This document shows, piece by piece, positions 36,709 to 48,905 of a DNA stretch of 64,000 bases. Source of the stretch: Poa pratensis (Eukaryota > Streptophyta > Magnoliopsida > Poales > Poaceae); contig CAMZMU010000034.1 of the NCBI GenBank assembly GCA_947311845.1, positions 85,666,325-85,730,324 on the forward strand, written 5' to 3'. The notes beneath the pieces were generated by a model. That model was not told the DNA's origin, ran no database searches, and was given only the letters and a program-made list of their open reading frames with translations. Each line of letters begins with the position of its first letter. Positions within the stretch are counted from its first letter, which is position 1. Both the position numbers and the translations under genes were made by a program.

Positions 36709-37921
36709 TAGAAATTGAGAGATCAACTAAAAGCTTTATGCAATCACAATTTGAGCAAAATCAATTGTTTACAAAAGCTATGAATGAACAAACTGCCATG
36801 TTGAAGAATATAGGACAGCAACTCGAAAATATAAATAGTGAGATTTCAGGTTTGCAAACTAAGATTTCCATTGCTGAAAACCGTATTTCATCTATGTCTG
36901 AAGCTCAGTCCTCTTTGATTAATAACATGGCAGCGAAACCTGAAGGTCTTGATGAGTCATTTGCTACAGCAAATGCCATCCAAGTTCGAATTGATAATAA
37001 TATTAGGATGTTGGCTGAATTGCATGCTAGGTGGGAAAAAGAGGAAGAACTTGAAAAAGAGAATAGTATAGTTAGAGTTTGTACTATCACCACCACTAGT
37101 AATGCTAATGTTTACATGCTAGTAAGCCTCCTACTATTGATGGTAATGTTATTGGTGTTGGTAATGTCTCTACTACTTCTGCAAAGCGTTTGAAATTGCC
37201 TAAAACTGCTGAAACTTTTTCTGATAAAAGTGCTGAAATTTTTCAAACTATTGGAGACAATGGTTCCACCACCATTGACAATAATGATTTTGATTTTGAT
37301 GATTGTAACATCTCTGAAGTTATTATGTTCTTGCAAAAATTAGCTAGAAGTCCCAATGCTAGCACTATTAATTTGGCTTTTACAAAGCATATTACAAATG
37401 CTCTTTTGCAAGCTAGGGAGGAGAAGTTGAAACTTAAAGCTTCTATTCCTAGGAAATTAGAAGATGGTTGGGAACCCATCATTAAGGTAAAGGTGAATGA
37501 TTTTTATTGCAATGCCTTGTGTGATCTTGGTGCAAGTGTTTCGTTTTGCCCAAGAAGCTTTATGATATTCTTGATTTGCCACCTTTGGAACATTGTTATT
37601 TGGATGTTTTTCTCGCTGATAATGCTATGAAGAAACCTTTGGGGCGAGTTAATGATGTTTTTATTACGTAAAAATAACCTTGTCCCCGTTGATTTTATTG
37701 TTATGGATATTGAATGCAATGCATCTTGTCCTATTGTTTTGGGAAGACCTTTTCTTCGAACTGTTGGTGCCATCATTGATATGAAAGAAGGTAATATAAG
37801 GTACCAATTTCCTCTCAAGAAAGGTATGGAACACTTCCCTAGGAAGAGAATGAAGTTACCTTTTGACTCTATTGTTAGAGCAAGTTATGATGTTGATGCT
37901 TCTTCTCTTGACAACACTTGA
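36687..37921 (+). pseudogene. gag C-terminus and aspartic protease, frameshifted
   Basis: 36687-37100 encodes a coiled-coil-like Glu/Gln-rich segment. 37190-37560 contains the retropepsin start, ALCDLGASVSFCP, where DLGA replaces the usual D-S/T-G-A; the substitution is typical of this lineage. The protease body continues in another frame at 37560-37921 (LGRPFLRTVGAIIDMKEG), ending DASSLDNT and stop. At least three frame changes separate the pieces. Confidence 0.8.
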
Positions 37922-40573
37922 TTTTCACTTTCTGCGCCTAGCTGAAAGGCGTTAAAGAAAAGCGCTTATGGGAGACAACCCATCGTTTTTATTTGCTGTT
38001 ATTTTTGTTTTCTTTGAGTCAAGGAGTTTTGTTACTTCTGTAGCAACTCCTTTGTATCTTTATTTTATCGCAATGTTGTGCCAAGTAAAGTTCTATATTG
38101 AAAGTTGATGCAAGATTTGGATTTCTGCGCAGTGACAGATTTTTAGCTGTCACGGATTTGAGCTTATCTCCCTGTAGAAAATTCAAAAAATTCTGAGAAA
38201 AATCACGCATATTCCTGAGATATGTACGCAACTTTCATTATTTTAGGCCAGATCCATCTGAGCAACTTAAGTGCCTCGAAAAAATTCGTCATTCCAGACT
38301 GTTCTGTTTTTGACAGATTCTGCCTTTTGTTTTGCATTCGCTCTTTTACTGTGTTTGTGTGGATTTCTTTGCTCCACAAAGCATTGGTGGCTGTAGCTAA
38401 TGTCCAGAAGCTTTGGGATTGATTGTATCATTACAGAATATGAGAATTTTTGATTATGCACTAACCCTCTAATGAGAACTGTCTTGAGTTTGGTGTGAAG
38501 GAAGTTTTCAAGGATCAAGCGAGAAGGGTGATATTATGTGATCAAGAAGAGTGAAAAGCCTAAGCTTGGGGATGCCCCCGTGGTTCATCCCAACCATATT
38601 CAGAGAGACTCAAGCGTCTAAGCTTGGGGATGCCCAAGGCATCCCCTTCTTCATCAACAAACTTATCAGGTCATCTCTAGTGAAACTATATTTTAATTCT
38701 TTCACATCTTATGCGCTTTACTTGGAGCGTCTGTGTGTTTTTATTTTTTTTTTGTTTGAATAAATTCGGATCCTAGCAATCCTTGTGTGGGAGAGAGACA
38801 CGCTCCGCTTTTTCATGTGAATACTCATGTTCTTCACTTATATTTGTTGAGTATTCTTAACTAGCTACTGCAGTGCTTTTAGCTCCTGTTTTTCATGCAT
38901 CTCTTCGAGCTGTTAGCACTTGTTTATAAATACTCTCTTGCTGCATTATATTATCATTTGGAGAGTTTATGTTTAAATAAATTATTGGTGTTTGTTTGGA
39001 AGAAAGAAAATGCTACATGTAGTAGTTGGTATTGGAAAAGACATATGCATTCTTGTAGATCATTGTCTTGTTTTGATTTGATGCTTTGCAATTGTTTTGA
39101 GCTCTCAAGTAGATCATGTTTAAGCTCTTGCATCATGTAGTTAAAGCCTAGTAGTGGAGAACTACCGTAGAGCTTGTTGAGACTTGGGATGCATATTTGT
39201 TCTCTCTAAGGTCTAGATATTTTCTGGTAAAATGTTTGAGCAACAAGGAAGACAGTGTAGAGTCTTATAATACTTGCAATATGTTTTTATGTGATTCTTG
39301 CTGTACCGGTTTATACTTGTGTTTGCTTCAAACAACCTTGCTAGCCTAAACTCTGTACTGAGAGGGAATGCTTCTCGTGCATCCAAAACTTGAGCCAAAA
39401 CCCATGCCATTTGTGTCCACCATACCTACCTACTATGTGGTATTTCCTGCCATTCCAAGTAAATATTTCATGTGCTACCTTTAAACTATTCAAAACTTTA
39501 TTACTCCTTATTTGTGTCAATGTTTTATAGCTCATGAGGAAGTATGTGGTGTTTTATCTTTCAATCTTGTCATTTACTTCTGACAGACTTTCACCTGGAC
39601 TAGTGGCATATACATCCGCTTATCCAATAATTTGCAAAAAGAGCTGGCAACGGGGTGCCCAGCCCCAATTAATTACAACTTTCATTAATAATTCTCTTCA
39701 CATGTTTTGCCCTGATTTATCAGTAAGCAACTTAATTTGCAATAGACACTCCTCCATGGTATGTGAATGTTGGAAGGCACCCGAGGATTCGGTTAGCCAT
39801 GGCTTGTGTAAGCAAAAGGTTGGGAGGAGTGTCATCTATAAAGAAACTAAAATACATGTGTAAACAAAAGAGAAGAGGGATGATCTACCTTGCTGGTAGA
39901 ATAACGTCCTTCATGGGAGCCGCTCTTTGAAAGTCTGGTTGACAAGGGGGTTAGAGTGCCCACTACCATTCGTTGACAACAACAAACACCTCTCAAATAC
40001 TTATTTTGTGCTCTCTATATGCTTTCGAAAACTTAAAAAGCTCTAGCACATGATTTAATCCCTGCTTCCCTCTGCGAAGGGCCTATCTTTTACTTTATGT
40101 TGAGTCAGTTTACCTACTCCTTTCTATCTTAGAAGCAAACACTTGTGTCAACTTTGTGTGCATTGATTCTTACATATTTACTTATTGCACTTGTTATATT
40201 GCTTTATGTTGACAACTATCCATGAGATATACATGTTACAAGTTGAAAGCAAATGCTGAAACTTAATCATCCTTTGTGTTGCTTCAATGCCTTTTACTTT
40301 GAATCTATTGCTTTATGAGTTACCTCTTATGCAAAACTTTTTGATGCTTGTCTTGAAAGTACTATTCATGAAAAGTTTTTGCTTATATGATTCATTGTTT
40401 ACTCTTTATCTATTTGTTAGCAAACTATAGATCATTGCTTTGAGTCACTTCATTCATGACATGAGCCTTGCAATATATTGATCAAGATTGTGTGAAAGCA
40501 TGTCTCCTCAGAAATTATTTGTTGTTATCGTTTTACCTACTCGAGGACGAGTAGAACTAAGCTTGGGGATGCT
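37922..40573 (+). other. Non-coding internal region where pol would be
   Basis: No RT, RNase H or integrase motif in any frame. The polypurine-like word AAGCTTGGGGATGC occurs three times (38562, 38620 and 40559), the last directly at the 3' LTR and the functional PPT. Confidence 0.75.
40559..40573 (+). promoter_or_regulatory. Polypurine tract
   Basis: AAGCTTGGGGATGCT immediately precedes the 3' LTR start TGATACG. Confidence 0.8.
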
Positions 40574-42185
40574 TGATACGTCTCCAACGTATCCATAATT
40601 TCTGCTGTTCCATGCTTATATTATACCATTTGCTACATGTTTTATATACACTTCGTATCACTTTTATGCATTTTCTGGGACTAACCTATTAACAAGATGC
40701 CACAGTGCCAGTTCCCTGTTTTCTGCTGTTTTTGGTTTCAGAAAGTTACTTCTGGAAATATTCTCGGAATTGCACGAAACAAAAGGCCAGTCCCTATTTT
40801 TCCAGCACGTACACGGAGTCCGAAGGAGAGACGAAGAGCCACGAGGTGGCCAAACCACCGGCGCGGTGGGCCCAGCCGCGCCTGGTGGTTTGGGCCCCTC
40901 GGGGGTCCGCCGACATCGCCCCTTCGCCTATTTATTCCCCGAGACGCGAAAACCCTAAAACACCGAGCCTTTCATCCAGAACATATTCGCTGCCGCCGCC
41001 GTCGTCAACCCTAACTCGGGGGGTTCTGAAGCTCTTCCCGGCACCCTGCCGGAGAGGGGAATCATCACCGGAGGGCTCTACATCGCCATGCCCGCCTCCG
41101 GAGTGATGCGTGAGTAGTTCATCCTTGGACTATGGGTCCATAGCAGTAGCTAGATGGTTGTCTTCTCCACTTGTGCCATCATGTTTAGATCTTGTGAGCT
41201 GCCTATCATGATCAAGATCATCTTATTGTAATGCTACATGTTGTGTTTGCTGGGATCTGACTTATATTGATACCTATGTGGAGCTGAATATTATATTATC
41301 ATGTCTATGTCATTTGTGATCTTGCATGCTCTCCGTTACTTGTTGAAGCCTTGGCCACGTGAATACTTGTAACTCCAAGAGGGGGTATTTATGCATGATA
41401 GTTGGGTTCAACCTCTATTTAACCTGGGATAGTGACAGCAAGTTCTAAGGTTGTAGATGTGTTGTTGCCACTAGGGGTAAAACAGCAATGCTTTATTCAA
41501 GGATGAATGTATTGTTTACATTACGCACATTACTTAATGCAATTGTCTGTTGCTTGCAACTTAATACTGGAAGGGGTACGGATGTTAACCGGAAAGTGGA
41601 CTATTTAGGCATAGATGCATGCTGGATAGCGGTCTATGTACTTTGTCGTAATGCCCAAATGAATCTCATAGTAGACACCACAGCTCACACATGCATGTTA
41701 TATGCACTTATCAATTGTCAATTGCCCAGCTGTAATTTGTTTACCCAGCATGTTAGTTATCTTATTGGAGAGACACCACTAGTGAACTGTGGACCCCGGT
41801 CCATTCTTTTACATCTGAAATACAATCTACTGCAATCATTGTTCTCTACTGTTTTATGCAAACAAACATCATTTCCATTCGATACGTTTAACCCTTTGTT
41901 TTCAGCAAGCCGGTGAGATTGACAACCTCACTGTTAAGTTGGGGCAAAGTAATTTGATTGTGTTGTGCAGGTTCCACGTTGGCACCGGAATCCCTGGTGT
42001 TGCGCCGCACTACACTCCTCACCAACACCTTCGAAGCAAACCTCGTTTTCCTACTGGTCGATTAAACCTTGGTTTCATACTGAGGGAAAACTTACTGCTG
42101 CACTCATCATACCTTCCTCTTGGGGTTCCCAACTGACGTGTGACGTACAAGCATTGTTTCTGGCACTATTAACCTAGAGCCACCA
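40574..42185 (+). repeat. 3' LTR (1612 bp)
   Basis: Partner of 33952-35573, followed by the CAAGC target duplication at 42186-42190. Confidence 0.95.
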
Positions 42186-42821
42186 CAAGCCTCGCTACGA
42201 AGAATTTGGCAAGATTAATTTGCTAAGGAGGCTTGCGAGCTCGGTGTGGTTCTTGTCTTAGTTTTCTCCATCTATTTTGTGTATGTGTAGCAATTTGGCT
42301 GCAGATGTGATTTTGGAGAAGCTGAAACCGCTACTCGATCTTTGCTAGGTCGAATCCGTTTTCGGCGCTTCGGAACTGGAAGAAGTGGAGCTGGAGAAGA
42401 GTGGAGGTCATAAAAGTTAAGTTTAGGGAGGCATGAGAATGATAGGATTAGCGATGGCATGTGTAACTCATCTTGATGCTGTAATGATGACAATCTTATA
42501 TACGTTTATGAATGGATTTGGTAGCAACTTTGTGCTTCTGCTGTGAGATTTTGAATGTAATTTTGCAACCGAATTGCTCCTGTAGGCTTTCTGAAAGAAC
42601 CTCAATGCAAACGAGTAAATAGAATCTCCGTTACTGATGCACCGATACATCGGAACGGAGATGGGTCCGCAACCGTAGCCAACTTATGCCTCACGGTGAC
42701 GGTTTTTTGGCTCCGTTACCGATGAAGGCCTTCACATCAGTGACGGGGTGTACACGACCCTTTCTCCGTTGCCGAAGGGGGTTTTTGGCCCGTTTCCGAT
42801 GTGTCGTTCTGTACTATGTCC

Positions 42822-43500
42822 AGTACTGTAACTCACTCTCACTCTCATCTCACTCACTCCCAGTTCCTGAACCCTAGCCGCACACGCTCTCTCCTCCTAA
42901 CTTCACCCATCGATGGCGAACCCCTCCGGCGCTGACGGAAGTCAGATGGAGCATCTTCCTCCTCCCACCCTCCGAGGCGTAGCCCGGATCTCCCCTACAA
43001 CTGGGGCGAGATCCCCGGCGACTGCGGTCGCGAGTTCATTCTAGGCCGTCAAATCCCATCCGGCTCCAACGGCGGGCGGCGGCCACCATGCCCGATCTCG
43101 TCCTCATCGTCCGACGATGAGACGAGATCTGGCGGTCGGTCTCCCTCCTCTCTCGGCGCCTCCTTTGAGGCGAGCGCGCCGAGGGTGTCATTCGGCGTCT
43201 GCGATGCAGAGAGCTATCCGCATCTCCGCCGCCGAGCACGCGATATGAAGCCGCCGAGGAGGCGTTGTTCCAGACCGGCTCCGGTCGGCCATAGACCACT
43301 CTCTTCTCCCTACCAGGGCCTGGCCAGAATGCGCGGCGGCAGCGTGGCGGCGCGGAGGAGGAGGATGAGGAGGAGGAGGAGGAGGACGCTCCGTGTCCGA
43401 GCAGGATGAGGTCTCCTCTGACTCTCCTCTGGCAGTGGCTCCGGCGCCGACGTCGACGCCTGGGACGCAATCCGCGCGGAAAGCGACCCCGCTCGCCTAA
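42822..43500 (+). other. CACTA-1 interior with possible short coding start
   Basis: A CT-rich leader (CTCACTCTCACTCTCATCTC) precedes ATGGCGAACCC at 42913, as for the acidic gene in CACTA-2. The frame is short and GC-rich. Indels make any protein unreadable. Confidence 0.35.
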
Positions 43501-43504
43501 GGTA

Positions 43505-44400
43505 AATGACCGCTCTGTTAGCTACTTATTTAGTTCGGTTTGTTCTGTTAGTTAGCTATTATTTGCTATGTTAGCTACTTATTTAGCTCGGTTTGCTTTG
43601 TTTAGCTATGTATTTGCTATGTTAGCTATTATTTAGCTCGGTTTGCTCTGTTAGTTAGCTGTTCAGCTATGTATTTGCTATGTTAGCTACTTATTTAGCT
43701 CGGTTGTGCTTTGTTTAGCTATGTATTTGCTATGGCTACTTATTTAGCTCAGTTTGCCTGTTATTTAGCTCGGTTGCTTTGTTTAGCTATTATTTCTATG
43801 TTAGCTACTTATTTAGCTCGGTTTGCTTTGTTTAGCTAGTATTTGCTAGCTACTGATTTAGCTCAGTTTGCTCTGTTAGTTAGCTCTGTTCAGCTATTTA
43901 TTTGCTATGTTAGCTACTTATTTAGCTCGTTGCTTTGTGTTTAGCTATGTTAGCTACTATTTAGCTCGGTTTGCTCTTCAGCTATGTATTTGTTATGTTA
44001 GCTACTTATTTAGCTCGGTTTGCTTTGTTTAGCTATGTATTTTCTATGTTAGCTACTTATTTAGCTCGGTTTGCTCTGTTAGTTAGCTCTGTTCAGCTAT
44101 GTATTGCTATGTTAGCTACTTAGTTAGCTCGGTTTTGCTTTGTTTAGCTATGTATTTGCTATGTTAGCTACTTATTTAGCTCGGTTTTGCTCTGTTCAGC
44201 TATGTATTTGCTATGTTAGCTACTTATTTAGCTCGGGTTGCTCTGTTGTTGGCTCTGTTCAGCTATGTATTGCATGTTAGCTACTTATTTTTAGCTTGAT
44301 TTGCTCTGTTAGTTAGCTCTTCAGCTATGTATTTAGCCCCGGTTTGCTTTGTTTACTGCTTATTGGCTCTGTTTATTAGCTTTGTTTGCTATTTTTAACA
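43505..44400 (+). repeat. Minisatellite in CACTA-1 (TTAGCTACTTATTTAGCTCG)
   Basis: Units of roughly 45-65 bp contain TATGTTAGCTACTTATTTAGCTCGG, then TTTGCT, then CTGTTAGTTAGCTCTGTTCAG, repeated about 14 times with frequent small gaps. A shorter version is at 46736-46950 in the duplicated assembly segment. Confidence 0.85.
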
Positions 44401-46722
44401 AAGAATATTCGTTTTTTCAAGTGCTTGGTGGATGCTTGTGACGATGGCTGCTGCCGTGAAGACCTAGGAGCGGGGCTCCCTACACGGTTGCCGTCACCAG
44501 GACAGTACATTTTGCACAGCAGGAAAGACAGTAAAGATGTTCAATCTGGCGGCGTGAAGACATAGGAGCAGAGCTCCAGCCACGCGCACTGATGAACTTT
44601 TGTAAAGCAGGGCGTACAGGAATACGGTGACGACCGGCGCCGTCTAGCGCATGGAGCGGGGCTCCATCGACGGCACAGCCCGCACCGTTTTTTTTGTTTT
44701 CTGTAACCCTTATTAGAAACGGTTATTAGCAAAACTCCGTGTCTAAATGTTAATACACAGAAACGGTATTATCTCCTCTGTTGCCATTGTGGAGGCTTCA
44801 CATCAGTGACAGAGGCGGGGACACGGACCCATTCTCTTCCGAAGGGGTTTTTGGCCCGTTTTCGATGTGTCGTTCTGTACTAGATTGCATTGGCAAAACA
44901 AGGAGCCGTCCCAGCTTGCTGCGCCGGCCGTGGAGGAGATGTCTTCAAGCTCGAAAGCCAAAATTGATTCCAAAGAGAAGGAAAATGGCTTACCTCATGT
45001 TTCCCCATGCTTTTGTGTTGTAAGATGCCGAGACTTTCGCTTTTAGAAGTGTCTTTGGTTGTAATATGCTAATTGGAATGTGAACCTTGAAACTTAGCTT
45101 TTGTCACTATGATCGTGGCTTTTAGAAGTGTCTTCCCGTTGCGAAGGGGTTTTTGGCCCGTTTCCGATGTGTCGTTCTGTACTATTGTTGCCTTGGCAAA
45201 CAAGGAGCCGGTCCAGTCTTGCTGCGCCGGCCGAGGAGGAGATGTCTTCAAGCTCGAAAGCATAAAATTGACTCCAAAGAGAAGGAAAATGCTTACTCAT
45301 GTTTCCCATGCTTTTGTGTTGTAAGATGCCAGACTTTCGGCTTTTAAAGTGTCTTTGGTGTAATATGCTAATGGGAATGTGAACTTGAAAACTTAGCTTT
45401 TGTACACTATATTCGTAATATGCAGCTTTAGGCTGAGATGGTTCAGTGTGTGAAAAGTTTTCATCCCTGTTATTAACTACTTTTCATTGTATAATTTCAA
45501 AATGATGTCCAACTGCTGTCCAAAATGGTCAAATGCTGTCAAAAATTAACGTTTCCTCAAAAATTCAAAGTTTTTCCAGAAAAATTTGAAAAAAATCCAG
45601 TAATTCAAGTACGTGTAGCAAGCAATCTGGGAAAGTTTCATTTCATTTAGGTGAGAGTTTGAGAGAACGGTCAATTGAATGTTCATTTCAAATTTTGCCG
45701 AAATTCAAAGTTTCCAGAAAAATTTTAAAAAAATCCAGTAATTCAAGTACGTGTATGCAAGCAATCTGGGAAAGTTTCATTACATTTAGGTGAGTAGTTT
45801 GAGAGAACGGTCAATTTGAATGTTCAGTTTCAAAATTTTGGCCGAAAGTTAAAGTTACAGAAAAAATTGAAAAAATTCCAGTAATTCAAGTACGTGTATG
45901 CAAGCAATCTGGAAAGTTATCATTCCATTTGGTTGAGTATTTTGAGAGACGATCCATTTGAATATTCACTTCTCATCTACTCCAGTTCTGTTCCTGCACG
46001 ACCTCCAGTGGGGTGGCCATGGTGAGGCGCCGGTGGTGCCACGAGCGACGGCGTCGTGGTGGGTGGTTGAGGCAGGGGCGACGCAATGAGCAAGGAATTC
46101 CGCGGAGGTGCAGCGACACTCCTGCAGTTCAGGAAAGGTAACAGGCGAGCGGCGGCGCCGGCGCGCAGAGGAAGCAGGGCCTAGGGTTCTCGTCTCTGTC
46201 CCAGACAGGGAGAAAAAAGGGTTAAGCATATTTGATTTCAGTCGGTTGCACCCAGGGGCATTTGTGTCTTCAATTTCAATTGCTAAATCCTGAAAACTAA
46301 CGAAATAATTCAAAAGGGCAAATAATAAGTTCCAAAAAAAGTGTGGCAAGAAAGAGATGTCAAAGTAAAAAGAGGGCAAATAAGAGAGGTAACCAAGTAA
46401 AGAGGGGCAAAAAATAAAATTCCCCGAGATACAGACTGAAGCGTCATCAGCCCGGGGCTATCATAAAGTCCACTTTTCTGAGCTGAATTGTGTGGAAAAA
46501 CTTGAGGTCGTCAAAATCCAAGACTGCGATGTCTATCAAGGTGACCATGATGTAGATTTTATTGTCGACAAGCATAGCTTGTATATCAGCCCGACGGCCA
46601 GGGATCTGAGTCGTGGCAAGAGTGACGGGTCGATGGCCGTAGATCTTTGAGGGCAAAGCGGGCTGTGTACTGCAAGGCTGAATGCTCCCCGCGCCTGCCG
46701 CTGGTGAAGACGCTGCCATTCC
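44150..46722 (+). repeat. Duplicated segment, copy A (left of gap)
   Basis: Co-linear with 46736-49311 across the minisatellite tail, CACTA-1 end, MULE 3' end, MULE TIR and F-box remnant. The copies differ mainly by single-base gaps in homopolymers, which looks like unmerged noisy contig ends. Confidence 0.85.
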
Positions 46723-46735
46723 NNNNNNNNNNNNN
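46723..46735. other. Assembly gap (13 N)
   Basis: Thirteen N separate the two near-identical segments, right after GCTGCCATTCC; the same word recurs at 49301-49311. Confidence 0.99.
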
Positions 46736-47477
46736 GTATTTGCTATGTTAGCTACTTATTTAGCTCGGTTTCTCTGTTCAGCTATGTATTTGCTATGTTA
46801 GCTACTTATTTAGCTCGGGGTTGCTCTGTTAGTTTGCTCTGTTCAGCTATGTATTTGCATGTTAGCTACTTATTTAGCTTGATTTGCTCTTTAGTTAGCT
46901 CTTCAGCTATGTATTTAGCCCGGTTTGCTTTGTTTACTGCTTATTGGCTCTGTTTATTAGCTTTGTTTGCTATTTTTAACAAAGAATATTCGTTGTTTCA
47001 AGTGCTTGGTGGATGCTTGGTGACGATGCTGCTGCCGTGAAGACCTAGGAGCGGGGCTCCATACACGGTGCCGTCACCAAAGGACAGTACATTTTTTGCA
47101 CAGCAGGAAAGACAGTAGATGTTCATCTGGCTGGCCGTGAAGACATAGGAGCAGAGCTCCAGCCACGCGCCACTGATGAACTTTTGTAAAGCAGGGCGTA
47201 CCAGGAATACGGTGACGACCGGGCGGCCGTCTAGTCGCATGGAGCGGGGCTCCATCGACGGCACAGCCCGTCACCGTTTTTTTTGTTTTCCTGTAACCCT
47301 TATTAGAAACGGTTATTAGCAAAACTCCGTTCTAATGTTAAATACATCAGAAACGGTTTATCTCCTCTTTGCCATTGTGAGGCTTCACATCAGTGACAGA
47401 GGCGGGGACAACGGACCCTTTCTCCGTTGCCGAAGGGGTTTTTGGCCCGTTTTTCGATGTGTCGTTCTGTACTAGTG

Positions 47478-47760
47478 TTGCCTTGGCAAACAAGGAGCCG
47501 TCCCAGCTTGCTGCGCCGGCCGTGGAGGAGATGTCTTCAAGCTCGAAAGCCAGAAATTGATTCCAAAGAGAAGGAAAAATGGCTTACTCATGTTTCCCCA
47601 TGCTTTGTGTTGTAAGATGCCAGACTTTCGGCTTTTAGAAGTGTCTTTTGGTTGTAATATGCTAATGGGAATGTGAACCTTGAAAACTTAGCTTTTGTGC
47701 ACTATGATCGTGGGCTTTTAGAAGTGTCTTTCCGTTGCCGAAGGGTTTTTGGCCCGTTTC
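47478..47760 (+). pseudogene. MULE transposase C-terminus and 3' UTR after CACTA-1
   Basis: Reading through TTG CCT TGG CAA ACA AGG the frame resumes the RLALALA motif as ANKEPSQLAAPAVEEMS and stops shortly after SSSKARN. The unit, together with the last ~60 bp of CACTA-1, is repeated in tandem once more (~47760 onward, and likewise 44885/45182 in copy A). Confidence 0.75.
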
Positions 47761-48905
47761 CGATGTGTCGTTCTGATTAGTGTTGCCTTGGCAAACAAGG
47801 AGCCGTCCCGCTTGCTGCGCCGGCCGTGGAGGAGATGTCTTCAAGCTCGAAAGCCAGAAAATTGACTCCAAAGAGAAGGAAAATGGCTACTCATGTTTCC
47901 CCATGCTTTTGGTGTTGTAAGATGCCAGACTTTCGGCTTTTAGAAGTGTCTTTGGTTGTAATATGCTAATGGGAATGTGAACTTGAAACTTAGCTTTGTA
48001 CACTATGATCGTATATGCCAGCTTAGGCTGAGATGGTTCAGTGTGTGAAAAGTTTTCATCCCTGTTATTAACTACTTTTCATTGTTATAATTTCAAAATG
48101 ATGTCCAACTGCGTCCAAAATGGTCAAATGCTGTCAAAATTAACGTTTCCTCAAAAATTCAAAGTTTCCAGAAAAATTTGAAAAAAATCCAGTAATTCAA
48201 GTACGTGTATGCAAGCAATCTGGGAAAGTTTCATTTCATTTAGGTGAGTAGTTTGAGAGAACGGTCCAATTGAATGTTCAGTTTCAAATTTGGCCGAAAT
48301 TCAAAGTTTCCAGAAAATTTTAAAAAAATCCAGTAAATTCAAGTACGTGTATGCAAGCAATCTGGGAAAGTTTCATTACATTTAGTGAGTAGTTTGAGAG
48401 AACGGTCAATTTGAATGTTCAGTTTCAAATTTTGGCCGAAAGTTAAAGTTACCAGAAAAAATTGAAAAATTCAGTAATTCAAGTACGTGTATGCAAGCAA
48501 TCTGGGAAAGTTTCATTCCATTGTTGAGTATTTGAGAGACGATCCATTTGAATATTCACTTCTCATCTACTCCAGTTCTGTTCCTGCACGACCTCCAGGT
48601 GGTGGCCATGGTGAGGCGCCGGTGGGCCACGAGCGACGGCGTCGTGGTGGGTGGTTGAGGCAGGGGCGACGCAATGAGCAAGGAATTTCCGGCGGAGGTG
48701 CAGCGACTCCTGCAGGTTCAGGAAAGGTACAGCGAGCGGCGGCGCCGGCGCGCAGAGGAAGCTAGGGCCTAGGGTTCTCGTCTCTGTCCCAGACAGGGGA
48801 GAAAAAGGGTTAAGCTGATTTGATTTCAGTCGGTTTGCACCCAGGGGCATTTGTGTCTTCAATTTCATTTGCTAAATCCTGAAAACTAACGAAAATAATT
48901 CAAAA

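Larger units (their letters stand above)
33952..42185 (+). mobile_element. Athila/Fatima-like LTR retrotransposon without pol, nested in CACTA-2
   Basis: LTRs at 33952-35573 and 40574-42185 start TGATACGTCTCC and end CCACCA. CAAGC flanks both sides (33947-33951 and 42186-42190), a perfect 5-bp duplication. PBS, gag, protease and PPT are present in plus-strand order. 37922-40573 has no reverse transcriptase, RNase H or integrase, so it must rely on enzymes from a relative. The family name is from recognition of the LTR start and gag style and is not certain. The LTRs are almost identical in substitutions, so the insertion is recent. Confidence 0.92.
31758..42818. mobile_element. CACTA-2, nested in CACTA-1
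   Basis: Starts CACTAGTACAGAACGACACA at 31758 and ends GTGTCGTTCTGTACTATG at 42818 (two bases lost from the usual CTAGTG), with TCC at 31755-31757 and 42819-42821. The termini and the ATATCTCCGTT subterminal words are the same as in CACTA-1, so one family member jumped into another. Without the LTR element inside it is about 2.8 kb and lacks transposase. Confidence 0.88.
31471..44884. mobile_element. CACTA-1, inserted in the MULE gene
   Basis: The left end is CACTAGTACAGAACGACACA at 31471, preceded by TTG (31468-31470). The matching right end is at 44884 in the first assembly copy and at 47477 in the second, where CTAGTG is followed by TTG, a perfect 3-bp CACTA target duplication. Subterminal words around CTCCGTTGCC/GGCAACGGAG recur on both sides. 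No transposase is seen, so it is non-autonomous. CACTA-2 splits it after 31757. Confidence 0.88.

Noticed and set aside
43505..44400. Regularly repeated words resembling a CRISPR array
   Set aside because: Units vary in length, have no unique spacers, and lie in a plant CACTA element; it is a minisatellite.
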